NCBI RefSeq assembly: GCF_020085105.1
Contig: NC_058064.1
Span: forward strand, 20,189,323 to 20,253,322
From: Siniperca chuatsi
Taxonomy: Eukaryota > Chordata > Actinopteri > Centrarchiformes > Sinipercidae
Length of the DNA stretch: 64,000 nucleotides
Direction of reading: 5' to 3'
Shown here: one piece after another, positions 20,826 to 34,500 of the stretch
Position numbering within the stretch: position 1 is the stretch's first letter
Layout of the letters: every line of letters begins with the position of its first letter
Notes under the pieces: generated by a model
Seen by the model: only the letters and a program-made list of their open reading frames with translations
The model's database searches: none
Told to the model about the DNA's origin: nothing
Program-made: the position numbers and the translations under genes

Positions 20826-21005
20826 CTGGTGGAAGAGGTATTCAGGTCCTTTACTAGTGGTAATACCACAGTGTATCAAAAGTAAAAGTACTCAGTGTGC
20901 AGCAGAATAACCCCAGCCATTGTTACATTATATCTTATATATAATTTTAATGTATTATTATGTATTATTACTACTGATGCATTAACATGTAAGTAGCACT
21001 TAGCA
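20826..21005. mobile_element. Common teleost MITE fragment
   Basis: It begins CTGGTGGAAGAGGTATTCAG, GTCCTTTACT, goes on with AAAAGTAAAAGTACTCAG and ends with TACTGATGCATTAACATG and AAGTAGCAC. This arrangement is that of an abundant fish MITE (the 'AAGTATTCAGATCCTTTACTT' family, as I remember it). The ends are eroded and no target duplication is visible. Confidence 0.55.
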
Positions 21006-22889
21006 GGTGGCACCTCAACATTATTGCAATATTAATGTAATGTTGCTTACCATAAAACGAGAGGTTTTTTCCATAATCCATTGAATCAGACTTGTTGAAC
21101 TGGATGCTGTGCTCGTCACGGACGTCATTTGCGAAATCGCACAAATGAACGATAAAACAACCATCTTTCAACTGATCCTGAAACCACAGCTTAGCAGTGC
21201 TGCTGTGGCATGAAAACTGAATTTAGCATATGTATACCCGATTCATGGCACTGAAAATATACAGGCACTAAGAGGCAAGTGATCTTTGGCACTGTAGCAA
21301 TACTAAAGGCTGCCTCACACTGGAGTAATGATATGTAATATATTTAAAGGCAATGTGAGTGAATATCAAAGTGATGTAGGTGGGCATCAGCTAATGGTGG
21401 CAGCTTAGCTTTATGAACAACATCATAAGCTTTTTGTGTACAGTTATGAGTAGAGACGTAGTAATAGAGATATAGTTGTACAATATCCAGGCGGCCTCCC
21501 AGCCAGAAGAGCAATACGGAAGAACTGGAAGCAGCACAAACCGTCCTGCTTTGCAAGACAAATATGGTTGGAGGAATATCTTCACCTGTTAAACATGGAG
21601 AGAGCAGCAGGGTTTCTGACAGGCTTTGACCGAAGCTTGGGTGGCCACTTATCTATGTTTGGTACTCCATCTTCCCTTATGTCCATGTATCCCTTACAGA
21701 TATGTTCCACAGGAATATGTTTCAGCTGGGAAAGAGACCGGAGGTAACTGTGCAGGTATTGTGCAGTTGGTACAACTTGTCCTGCGAGACATTTTGTCCT
21801 ACTGGACAGCTGACTGTCATGCAGGACATCTGCAGAGGACTGGACCCTGTAGAGTATGTAACAGCACCAGTAGGATTGTGATATGGGCATGTTCATGCTT
21901 GATGGACTGTTGGCTTATCCTGCAGGACAGTCTCATTCTGTATAATGAATCAGCATCTAATCCTCGCTGATTCACTAATTTAACAAGTAGTCTTTATATG
22001 CCAGTCTTTGGTGAACTTTGAGAAGGTCTGTACTGTACTTATTTGAATTCATTATTGCTGCATGCCTTAGAAAAAATATTGCAGCTGTTTAAAATGTCTT
22101 TTGAATAATAGACAATCATTTTGAAACAGCATACAGACATTTACAAATAAATGTATTATGAAATGTTTTAAACATGTTGTATATTAGTCATACAAAGCCT
22201 TTAATGTTGCCTGAAATGTCTTGTTTTGCAAGACAAATAAAGAAGACATTTTGTCTGATTTATGTGCAACAACAAATACACGTGATAACTGGAGGATATC
22301 TAACCCCGCCGATACAAAACACACATGCTTCAAATGGGCTCAGGGTTTGATTTGTTTCTAGTGAGTCGTGCAAAGGGATTCTGAAACGAGAGATGTTAGC
22401 CTGAGCACATATGGATCACTGTCTCGTCAATTTCGTAATCAGTAACAGCAATCACAAACCTCTAGAACCAAATTCACTAACAATAAGCTGTACCTGTTTT
22501 ATATGCCCAAGTTCTTAAAGAAGTTAGCAATCTTAGTCTGGTTGGAATAAATGGGAATGATTTAAGTTCAAAGTTGAAACACTCAGCTGATGCCACAAGT
22601 TAAATAGAAATGATATTTACAGAAACACAAACAACAGAACAGGAATAAATAGACCAAAGTGCAGTACAGTAAAACAGAACTTACTTCCCCTTCAGTCTCA
22701 TTTGAGTGATATACGAGCTAGATTGTTGAATTCTGTGAAGAAAAAAACTAAACAAAAAACCCCCAAACATATATTTAAAAAAAGAAGAAGATTAAAGATA
22801 AATATTAAGGTGCTGAATGAGAAAGATGAAAATATACTTAACAAGACTTTAACTGTCTGAAACTGATATTGCAGTAAAGCAATTAGGAA
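21006..22889. other. Intergenic, one unexplained frame
   Basis: No exon or transposon end is recognised. The minus-strand frame 21582-21896 (104 codons, with the segment VEHICKGYMDIREDGVPNID) has protein-like composition, but I cannot match it to a family and it has no initiating context or splice sites I trust. It may be a decayed transposase or chance. 22300-22860 is AT-rich. Confidence 0.3.
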
Positions 22890-23150
22890 ATCTCCATGAA
22901 TGTGTAATATCTCATCTAGTGTGACATTACGGAGAGCTTTTAACTCTCATATAAAACACGTTGGAGTGCATCCACTGAAGCTTTTTATCTCCCACAGTGA
23001 AAATCCAACGCTTCGACCTACTGGAAAGAAAGACTTTACACCACGTGAGGTGGACTTCTTGGAGTTTGTGTTTTGTTTTGTGTGAGCTCACCAAACCAAA
23101 TTCCTATGGACTATGTTGAAATGGCAATAAAGTATTGAATCTTGAATGTT
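22890..23150 (+). repeat. LINE 3'-end fragment (Rex1-like)
   Basis: CATATAAAACACGTTGGAGT, CCAACGCTTCGACCTACTGG and a final ATGGCAATAAAGTATTGAAT followed by CTTGAA resemble fish LINE 3' ends that finish with ...CAATAAAGTTGAATCT repeats (compare 51895-51925). Only the end is present. Confidence 0.4.
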
Positions 23151-23799
23151 GATGCTCCAGATCTGGAGAACCGTGAACCGCTGCAGTGTGACAGCTAACA
23201 TTTACTAGAGCATGGATGTTCATTTCTGGAAATAATAGGTGACAGTACTGGGGGGTGTAACCTCTGTCTCTGTTCAAAGATGCTCTCTGGTGTTGGATGT
23301 GAATGTCCTCCTTGAACTTTCTCTGACCATCCACATCCCAATGTGGAAGCAAAGAAAGCGCCCAATATTCAAAATCTATATTCAAAGTGCTCAATTTCAA
23401 TAAGCTCAACGCAGATCTGAAAATTCAAGTCATAACATCTGCTCGCTGAAATTGGTTTGGTCAAATTCACACAGTGAAATTCAAGATCCGAAATTTAGAT
23501 TTGATCACCGGATCTAAATACCAAGGATAAGCAGTCAAGCCTAAATGGAATCCCTATTCACACCGCTTCGGCATGTGGAGAAATCCGAGCTTTCCAATAG
23601 AACTGCTCTGGGAACAGCCAGCTGCAGGCAACGGACAGTCACGTGTTCGGATGTTCAGGTCTGAATTTCATATCCTGAATTGGAACAGTTCCCAATTTGT
23701 TGGAAATAACACATTCCTATGGAAGAAGCCATGTTTTTTCCCCACTGAATCTTATTTTAAAAAATGAGTTCCATGCAAACTGGAGTAATTTTCCTTCTA
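23151..23799. other. Intergenic, possible repeat with AAATTC motifs
   Basis: No gene. Between about 23340 and 23700 there are several AAATTCA/CAAATTC/AAATTTAGATTTGATC motifs in both directions, suggesting an old MITE, but its ends were not found. Confidence 0.3.
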
Positions 23800-23959
23800 C
23801 CGTAGAAAATAATTCCTTATAAGTTTACTGGTACATTTATGGGTTTTAATATCTATCAGCTGTCGAATTTATTACCTTTTAACATTATTTATATGTAATA
23901 AGAAAGGTTTTAGATCTAAGAAACGCCTCATAACTAAGAATTTGAGCATTATCATTTAT

Positions 23960-24061
23960 AAACAGCTTGCTGTTGATTTTGAACGCAGCCCAGTTGATCC
24001 ACTGCCACTTCACCCCTACGTCATTTCCGTTACACAACCTTCTCTGAGAGTTTTGTCCAAG
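23960..24061 (+). promoter_or_regulatory. lemd3: LEMD3 core promoter / 5' UTR
   Basis: Just upstream of the LEMD3 ATG are a CRE/ETS-like TACGTCATTTCCG (about 24018-24030) and a YY1-type CAAGATGGCG that overlaps the start codon (about 24058-24067). No TATA box is seen. The YY1 motif over the ATG is common in TATA-less vertebrate promoters and also makes a good Kozak context. The frame is open upstream back to 23942, but the LEM domain starts immediately after the ATG at 24062, so that start is preferred. Confidence 0.5.
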
Positions 24062-27000
24062 ATGGCGTCAACGCAGTTAACGGATGAGGAGCTTTTCTCC
24101 GAATTAAAGCGCTTTGGTTTCACTCCAGGCCCGGTAACCGAAAACACTCGCCCGGTATATTTGAAGAAATTGAAGAAGCTTCGCGAAGACCAACAGCAGC
24201 GGGGATCCAGACCGGGTAAAACCCGTAGCAGCGGGGCCACCAACACGGCGGGATCCAGGCCAGCCAGCCATGACGTCACGCACCTGAGCTCTAGCAGGAG
24301 ACCGGGCCGGAAGTCCTCCGTCCTCGGCTTCAGCTCCGACGAGTCTGACGCTGAAACTCCATTGAAAAGAAAGGGCCTCAATCACAGCGGAAGGGCAGAC
24401 CGAAGCTCTGGCTTTCAACAACCAAAGATAAGGCCCGTTACAACACCGAGTGTGGCTATCAAGAATCAGTATGGCGCTACGAGTACGCTAAATAGCAACA
24501 TTTCTCCCCCGGGTCCGGACGGACAGAGAAGTGTCTTGCTAGGCTGGGGAGTTCGTGCCAGATCCAGCCCTGAGGCGGAAGGGAGGGATTACGACGAATC
24601 GGGGGACGAGGACGATTATGGGGGGGGGACTGAGAAGAACGCTCGCTCTTTAAATGGTTGTGGGGCGTCTCACTTGAACACTAGCAAGCTAGCCGGGGAT
24701 TACTCAGACTCGGACGAGGAGGAGGTTGGGGGCCTTGGTACCGGAGATCGACAGAGGGATAGGCTGGAGCCTAGACGGAACCACCAGAAAGCGGCGTTCC
24801 CTTCCCACGAAGTCGGCCGAGGGTCTCAGACGGGAGGGGTAGCAAGAGAGGTTGATCCGCCTGAGAGTCTAAACATGGTGAGAAGCCGGAGGGAGGAGGG
24901 GGAGGAAGACGAGGTAAAGAGAAGGGAATCGGACTCATCGGGAGGCTTGCGGAGCCACAACTTTTCCAGGAAGTCCATCTACGTGTCCCTTACCGACAAC
25001 CATGGAGCAGAGGCCGGCAAAAACAACCACCTCGACGGCGACCACGGAGCCTCCAGAAGCAGCAGCAGCACTAGCAGGTTCAGCATTGGGCTGAGACCGC
25101 GCTTCTCCAACTACAGCAGCCTGTCTCAGACCTACAGGGGCAACCACTCCAATCACATCGCTCCCAGCCACCCGTACAGCCAGGCGTTTCTGAAGCAGAA
25201 GCTGTCTGTCCCGGAGGATGAGCTGCTCCAGCAGTTCAAACGGGAAGAAGTGGCCTCCTCTGGTAGCTTCAGCGCTCACTACCTGTCCATGTTCCTGCTC
25301 ACGGCAGCATGCCTTTTTTTCCTGCTGCTGGGCCTCATGTACCTTAGGATGAGGGGCTCTGGATCCCCTGAGGTGGATGGAGCCAGTAAGTATCAGTCAA
25401 GATGTGCTATTGAAGCTTTTCGACTGTTTATCCCCAGAGAGTATAAAATATGTCTACTGGAAATTTAAAGCCAGTGTTTAGTATCATTTTATCCCCGTGT
25501 GGCATGGTGGTGGGGTTTGTGTTTGTATGTGTATTTTTTTCCCCCAAACAGTCTGGCATCCCCTCTACAGTGATTGTTTGACAATAATTGAAAGAGGGAT
25601 GTGCTTCATGTAAACAGAAGTGCTGAACACACCAGTATGGCAAAAAAATTCACATTGGGGTTTTTTTTCCTGCACAAAAGCTAAATGAAAGCAGTTATCA
25701 ATTATTAAAAATATCAAAAGACTGCTTTCAAGCCTGTTATCATTATGTAAAGTAAAAAAAAACAGACTATGCCATACAGCTATGAACTGTCACTACTTCA
25801 ACCCAGCAGAGCTCAGGCATCCACTGTATTTATCCGTTTCAGCACAGACAGGAAGGGAACACAAATCTAACTCTGCTCCCGCTGCCTGTGTTCCTTGACA
25901 AGACATCAGCCTGATATTACAGGCAGCTGGCTAGCTAGCGCTAACTTCCAAACTATATACACACACCTGACTCCCACGGCATCGCCTCTCGTAACCAGTG
26001 ACAATATCTTGTCAACAAATGCAAACCCGGCGCGCACATCGCTGCGCACACTCCTGTTTTAAATCTCTCTCCTGCAGGTGCCATCGCTAGCTTTGCTTTG
26101 GAATAGCCATAGCCAGCTAGCCATCTGACGGGAACATAACCCTTGTAAGAAATGTTAGCACCGATGTTGGTCCAGCCCTGGCCCCAAACAGACTCTACAT
26201 GGTGTTGTTGTTGGCCCACAAGAATGCACCTGCATGCACAAAGTGCTACAGATTCCTGCCAATGGTTTCCCACTACTTCAACTATCCTTTGTTTTGCTCA
26301 AATCACAAGAAGACTCCCACTCAGGCCAAGTGGTGCTAGCTGTGCACGTAATTCTGATTTTATTTGAAGTTCTGTTTGAAACATGTACCGCCACACAGCA
26401 CAGTACAATGGAGGTGAATGGAATTTTTTATTGTGGCGCTAAACGCTTAATACAAATTTCAACAGTTTTCACTGGGAATTATTTTGTTGAAAGGTGTTTC
26501 TAGTATTTTGTCCACCTCGTTTAAATATGAAGGAGCAAAAATCTTAGAAACACCACGGTCTACAACCTCAGAGATAAGGGGGGTTTGGAGCGAAAAATGG
26601 GGAGTAAATTTGTCATTTGAGTGTAAACAGCATCATGGTTTAAATCCAGTGTAAAAATATGTTTTGGGTTTAAAAAACCAGTTCTCTTCTTACTCCACAC
26701 AGTATAATTCAGTCGTGAATTAATGTTGTGCCTGTGATTATGGTCACTGCAGTGAGATGGCAGTGCTCCAAGTACCTGGTTGATGTGGTGAGGTTTCATG
26801 GGTTGAGCTTCATGTCCAGACACAGACTCACATGTTAAGTGATGTCTGAACTACACTCACATTCCACAGTCTCCACACATGCCGTCTTATTTTAAAAGCC
26901 CAAGTTTTTCCTTCTGCTAATCCATCCTGTGCCTCTACATGTGTGGCGCGTTAGGTTTACAGTGGGCTTTTGGTGGACTTGCTGTTGTTTCTGCCTCCTG

Positions 27001-30000
27001 ACTGCATCTCGTTCTCCTTTGTTGCAGTTAAGAGCCATCCTTTTGGCAGCGAGTTTGACTCTTCTTATGTAAGTAGATATTTTCCTCTGACCCCCTCTTT
27101 CAGTTCTGTGTACAGCAAAGTTTTTGTTCAATATATAGAGTACAGGAAGCGCAATGTGCACACTTAACCTGGAATTGGAAAGCATAATGGATGTGAGCAG
27201 TAAACACAGCTGAAGTGCTGCCACGGTAATGAGGTGAACTTGCTCTCCTGGCCGTGCAAAGGTGAACTGTCCCAAAGGCAGCGCTACTGTTCAAGCTTCT
27301 GATCTTTGTTGAGATGTGCACATTGCTTTAAAAGCCACAGAGTACCAGTTGTTTTGCTGGGAGGCATTTCAAATGTTTTGTCCACCCCATTTATATCAAC
27401 AAGGGTAGAATAAAGACCGGGGTTGTGAAAACACTTTACCTAAACTGATGCCGAATACTATCAATAACACAAATTAGGTTCTAAATTCATTTTAAGATGT
27501 AATTAAATCTTGGGGTCTAGACTGTAGAGTTGTCCCGAGGCGATCCAGGCACATTTTAATGGAAGTGTATCAGCTCAAAAAGGGCAGATCAAAATCCGAT
27601 CCTTTCCTGACTATACTCGCCTGTGTGTTGTCCACCTCAGCGTGCTAGTCCTGCAGCGCTGCACTGCTGTACCACAGCCGGCCCATAGACTGTAGCATTC
27701 AGCTGCATATGCGAGGGAAAATTAGTGTGTGCGAATGTGAAAAATGATTTGGGCGCACCGGTGAGTGACTCCGGGGTTCAGACGCTGAGGTGGGCAAAAT
27801 ACATGGATTCGCTAAGCTTAGACAGTATTATCATTAGCAAAGAGCAGGCTAGAAAACACTCAGGTAGCAGCTTCTCGTTTTTAGCCGACACTGACCATCG
27901 CTTTCACCAGTTAAAATGACAAATGTCTCCGGTGGCAGATCATACCAGATATCGCTAATTAATGTTAATTCCACAAGTAACTTGATAACGGGCCATAAAC
28001 TCGTCTGTTGTCTGTTAAAATGCTTTCTGCAGCCGTTGTCTGTACTCAGCCAAAGACCATTTGTGATGGAAGCTCCACTCTATAGCACTGCTGTACAACT
28101 GCGAGTGGACGAGTGTTTCTGTAGTTCCGATGAATCCGACAGAGCGATATGTCTTCTCTCTAGCTGATCGTGTTACGTCAGTTTCAAGAGTCACATTCTC
28201 CCATTTTAATTTCCATTCATATCCAAGTAAATCTATAATTTAATCTTAGAAACTTAATATTTTTGAACAAAGACCGTCAGTATTTGGATCAAGTAGATGT
28301 ATTTCAATGTTTCCTATACTTACATTAATCAACATTTAAGTGTATATACAAGCACTGGATGGGACTCAGTATCAGCAGATACTTAATGTTAAAGGACTCG
28401 GATTGGGACCAAAAAACTTGATCGGGACCTCCCTACTACATTTTTAATATCCAAAAGTGCCACCAGAAAGGTCTACAAATGAGCTAATAAATGAATGCAG
28501 TTCTGTTGGTAGAGTGTGTCCACTAAGTATTTATTGTCTGCAGGACAAGGTGGAGAAGGACCTGATCCTAAAGCTGCTGCTTGATCTACACGACCACCTG
28601 GCCCACATCGCCGGTAGCTATTAACTCTCTTCTTCTGGTTCTTTGGAACGACAGTGACTCTGATATTAACAGACTTACACATTTGCACTTTCTATGCTGT
28701 ACACTTGGATTAAGGAAGGTTTATACATTGTCAAATGGGCAGGATAGGTCCTCAGTCAGAGAGAGCTGGTAAAAGCAGCTTTTAATGTTACAAAACTGAC
28801 TAATACCAAAGTGATAATATCTTAATAAATAGTTCCTCTTATACTTTATTCAGATCACATCCTATTGAAATGAGCCAATACTTTGACATTCAGTAGGGCC
28901 TATATGGTTACTGTCCAATATTTAAACTCTCCTGTGATATAAACTTTAGGTCACCCCGCCCGGTCCCTTTGTGTCTACCATGTGAACATGAGTACTAATC
29001 AGCAGAGGCACAGGATGTGGAGACACGTTGAGATGGTACGAGCAGTTAGCAGGAGTGTGCTCTTTTTCATCAGTGATGGTTTGATGTGATTGCAGGCCAG
29101 CATGACTGTGGAGACGAGCATCATGCAAACAGGAGTCTGTCCATGGAAGAGGCCTCTGCGTATTTACTGGTACGTTCACACATTACCATCCCTGCCTGTT
29201 CAACCAAACCTGAAACAGGGACTGTCAGCATCACTGCTGTATCTTTCCAACAAGCAGAGATTTCACACTACATGATAAGGTTTGTGCTTCGCAGCGGCCA
29301 TTAAACACTTGGAATTTGAATATGAGACAGGGTAACCTGGGTGCGTGCTACTTTTTAAAAATGTATTTATTTATTTTTTAGCAAAGTCTGTGAATTTTGC
29401 AAAAGGTCAATTTGAAAGAACACAGTAGAGTGTATTTTCCAACTTGTTACCTTTGGTTTAGATGTTTTGAGTCCAGTCTGAAAGCAGGATATGAGAGCGA
29501 TGCTGAATTAGAGTGGAGAGCGTACGAGGAACAGTGTGTTTCTTTTTTCTGGAGGGTGGAGGAGCTACAGATTCAGTTTTCTCTCTCGCTCCATGACGAT
29601 AGATAGATTCTTTAAACATATCTCTTGTTACAGCAGGATTATTAGGGCTCTACAGTGTGAGTATTTCTCGCATTTGGCCTTTGGCATTAGGTATGTGCGA
29701 ACCACAAAAATAATTTATGTGCACAGTGTGTGTGTAAAAATTACAACCTACCATAATCCCCCTTGTTGAAACATATTCAACTTTTCATAAAGTCCATGCG
29801 CTCATCAGTGTCACTTTTTCGTGAACCGGCCAATCACAGCCTGGATGGGGTGGCACATTAATAAAAGTTTGACGTGCTACAGCAAACTTTCGAACTGTTG
29901 AACTCATTGTTATGCATGAACGGTTCTGATTATTGACACGTTAACAAAACATTACCAAATTAGAGACTAACCATTGTAGACCCATTTTCCTTGCACAAGG

Positions 30001-31490
30001 ATTTAATGAAGCTACAAAATTTATAAATGTTAGTTGTGTATTTCTTAAACTGCTGTATTGTCCAGCTGGAATTAAAATTATATTAGTGGTAGGCTATATA
30101 GTATACTATTATATCAATTATAATGAATATACTGCATTATATAATGTATATATTAATGTTATACTAACACTATACAAGGTAGATTTATTTATCATTTGAC
30201 ACACAGGGTTGTGAAACGAGATTTAAGTTGCCCTTCCCTTTATGCTACTCACAGAAACAGACGTTAAATACAAAAATGATACAGTAAATGCTGAATAAAT
30301 AATAAGGGGATGAATTAAGGAGTCTCGCAGCCTGAGGGAAGAAGCTGCTCTGTAGTCTGGTGGTGCGGATGCTTCTGTATCTCTTGCCAGTCGGAAGCAG
30401 GGTGCACAGGCTGGGGTGGGTGCAGACGCCTCACCTCTCGGTATCACTGCTGCTCGGTACGTTGGTACCAGTGATCTTCCGAGCGGTTTTAATCACCCGC
30501 TGCAGAGCCCTCCGGTCCCGGGCCGTGCTCATCCCGTGCCAGTGTGTGATGTTTCTGGTCAGGAGGCTGTCTGTTGCTCCTCTGTAAAAGTTAACAAGAA
30601 CCTGGCGCGGGGAATTCTGCCTTCTGAAGTTTCCTTAAGAAATACAGCTGTTTCTGAGCTTTCTTTACCAGCGTGGAGACAGAGGATGATGCTGATCCCC
30701 AGGAACCTAAAACCGTTCACCTGCTCCACCTCAGCTCCCCTGATGTAGACAGGCGTGTGTGTCTTTGCCTCCTTTTAGCGAAAATCAACAATCAGCTCCT
30801 TGGTTTTCCAATCAGTTTCATGGAGGAGGTTGTGTTGAATGCTGAGCTGAAATCAACAAACAGCATCCTGATGTAGGTGGTGGTGTTCTCAAGGTGGGTG
30901 AAGACTGAGTGGAGGGCAGGGGAGATGACATCCTCTGTGGATCTGTTGGATCTGAAAGCAAACTGGTGAGGGTCCAGGCTGGCTGGGATGTTGTTCTTTA
31001 TGTGCTGGAGAAGCAGTTTCTCAAAGCAGTTCATCAGAATGGGGGGGGAGAGCCCCAGTAGAGTTTTTTGAGATGAGTGATCAGTGTTTTAAAAAGCTGT
31101 GTCCATGTTTTAAATGCTGTTTCCAGTGTGTCAAACTTTGAAACTAACTTTATTTCAATGTTTTAAAACGTCAGTATTCTATATAGAGCCCTGACTTTAT
31201 CTCACCTCCGAGTGGATAAAGGATTACTGAAAAGCAGTATTAATAAAGCAGGACCCGTAGGAGTGGGAACTCATGGAAGCTTGACCTAAGTGCTGCAGTG
31301 GAAACTGATGTGTGCTGTTCCTCTCATCAGTACCATGTGTCTTTTGTTCAGGCTCAGAATCAGGAGTTTGAAGGCTTCATCCATACTTCCCTGGAGTGGA
31401 TCATCCGGACAGGCCAGGATGTTGGGATAAGGTAATACACGATATACGCATTCGTGCTGATCACAAGCCTCCCATGTGACATCTGTACTC

Positions 31491-31521
<31 letters not shown>

Positions 31522-34500
31522 CTGTCTGTGTGTGTGTCTGTGTGTGTGCAGGCTGATTGGGCAAGTAGCTGATGATCCGGTGACTGATGTGTCTGAGATC
31601 ACTCGGCTGGAGTCCACACATCCCAAGATGCCCTTCACATGCCGCTTCCGCCGAGCCTTCCTTACCGTTATCAGCAGAGTCTTCCTCATCGCAGTTGGTA
31701 AGATAAGCCACGCCACATAAACAGCAGCAGGCCTGAAACATGTGGAGTGTAGATCACAGCTAATTCGTGTGATTGATTAGTGAGCTACACCTCTGTGCCC
31801 AAATAGTTTTTCACAGTAGTGTCACTGATGATGACTGTAACTGACACCAACAGACAGTTAAAAACACAACAGAGATGAGACCCGCAACAATGTCAACCAG
31901 TATTTACAGCATGTTTTCGTTTGTAAATTCTTTCATTTCCTACATTAAGAGAAAATAACACCAAATGATGAAATAAGGATAAAGACCTGAAGAAAATATA
32001 ATAAAAATCATTTTAAAGGTGAAAACTGCTGCTGGTGGTACTAGATGGTGGACTCAAACAAGTCATCAGGATTCATCCTCTGTGGACCTCTAATATCTGT
32101 ACAAAATATTAATGGCAATCTGGCCAGTATATGTCAAGATATTTTAGTATGAACCAAAGTGGTGGACCAACCCACATTGCCATCCCCGAAGCCGTGTCTG
32201 CACAGGAGTCTGTTTCACACGTGCCTGGCGGAACACATACGCTCCCATTTTAATCAGTCCAGCTGTCTACAGGCCGTTAAGGCTCGCGTTTCCCTTGCAC
32301 TAGATATATATATTCTTCTGTTTTACACGCATAACTACAGTGATTGTCTATTGGGCTCTGGGTGCTGCCAAATTGCAGGTGACCTACACTCAATGCTGTG
32401 CCTGAACGCATCTTGCGTTGACACTGCTGCTGCTTTCACTACGCAGGCTGTGCAAACACGATGTTAAACATATATCTAACAGTAATATAGACTGGACAAT
32501 AAGTTTACTATAATATCAGAAATTAAGTAACCAAGGAATGGACCGAGAAAGTGAGTGAACTGCACTCGTCTGTTATTTAAAGCATGATAAATCCATCCAT
32601 CAAGTTTCTAAACCATGTGGCCTGATCAGGGTTGCTGGGTTGAATGCATTGGGAGAGGAATTAGCTGCAATGGCAGACAGCGCAGTAGTTTCAGTAGATA
32701 GTAACAGCAGAAGCAGAAGTGATAAATGGTTATTTCAAGAAATACCACTAGGAGTCACCAAAGCCAGAAATGTTGAAATCCTACACATAGGGGCTTAAAG
32801 GAAAAACACACAGTGGTTTGTCAATTTGATAGATTAATCATTAACACGCGTGTTGATTAAGGGACTTGCTTAAAATTAGCACCCATATCCATATTTTATC
32901 ATAGTTAACAGCAGAAGGGGCAGCAGTAACAGTAGTGGTAATTACTAGTTTGGCTCCACGCAGCAGTGGAAGCAGTTTTTCAAGAGTGTTTGAACCTGTG
33001 AATCCTGTGTGTGTGTGTGCAGCGGCAGGCTGTGTGTGGAGTGTGGTCTGCTACATGAGGTACCGCTGGAGGAGAGAGGAGGAGGAGACCAGGCAGATGT
33101 ATGACATGGTGGAGAGGATTATCGGTAAGGAACACCACACATTCACCTGAATGTCAAGCAAGTGAATGTGTTTGCTTACAGAAACGGGGAGGGGGGGTGA
33201 TATGTATCTATTGAAAATATTATACACAGGCTATAATATTTGAAAGAATACATTCATATGTTACCCTATTTCTAGTATTTCTTATTTCACCATTTTAATT
33301 CTACTTAATCTTATATTAGTGTTTACTCACAAACTACTATAATATGCTTACCTTGCTCTCAGTTCTCTCTTCCCCACACACCTGCACACACCTACAGCTG
33401 GTGAGCCGCATGTGGAGGCTTGTTATTAATGACGTAGCCTATCGAAACCAAAGTGGTACCGAATGACATCGGCACCAACGGGTGCGCTTACAAGCTTTTA
33501 AATGATCAGCTTGTTATCAAGCAGCTTCAGGAGTTCATAATGAGTTGATCATTTATATCAGCGGTGTTGGAGACTGGAGAGATCTAAAACATGCAGGTTA
33601 AGAGAGGTTTGGGAAACGCTGGTCTATTCCACCCCCGCCTCCAAAGTATCAAAACTTTCCGAGCGAGGGAGCATTGAGCATTTGCAAGCGTTTAGGGAAG
33701 TTTGGCCACATTTGTGCACGCAGAGCAGAAATGCTCCCTCGCGAGGATGCTTTTCTGTGCGCTCGTATCACGTGCAGAGAGGGAGAGAGAGAGAGCGGGG
33801 CAAAGAGGGGCTGAGCGAAACGCGCTGAAAAAAATAGAAAATCAATATGTGGTGGTCAATGTTGATATTGTGGCGGGCCACCACAAATAAATGAATATAT
33901 GGGAACCACTGCGTACTGGATATCATACTACGCACATGAAGTCCTGGTGATTTGTGTCATTTGAAGTCATCGACTTGCTTGGTTATTCTCTGAATGCTGT
34001 ATTTTATCCTCATGCTTTAATCCTTAATTCTTCCTAACTGTGTTGTTGTTGTTCAGATGTGTTGAGGACCCACAGTGAGGCTTGCCAAGAGAACCAGGAC
34101 CTGCAGCCCTACTTGCCCATCCCCCACGTCAGAGACTCCCTGGTTCAGCCTCAGGACCGGTCAGTACCAACACTGCCACAGCTTGATCTTTAGAATCTGA
34201 ATCCAGATAGAAAACTTAACAAAAGAATATCAGGGCCTGAATTTAACATACTGCCATACAGCAAATGCAAGTCAAAGCTAAAAACATCAATTTATCATCA
34301 ACTACACCACTAAACAAAATGTTTTACTTACTTCTGTACATGACTCTACACTGTACAAAATGTGTATTTATTGTTATGGGAGAAAGTCCTGTTAATGTTT
34401 GTCATATTTGGTACCTGGTACACAAAAGGATAGTGCAAAACCTCAGTTTCCTTCTTCAGTGGTAACAGCACTGCTGGAGAACAGCAGTGAGCTGGAAAGT

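Noticed and set aside
21582-21896. 104-codon minus-strand frame with protein-like composition
   Set aside because: No recognisable family, no promoter or splice context; kept only as a note in the intergenic entry.
23942-24061. Upstream in-frame extension of LEMD3 by 40 codons
   Set aside because: LEM domain sequence begins immediately at the ATG at 24062, which has a strong Kozak context; the extension has no family similarity.
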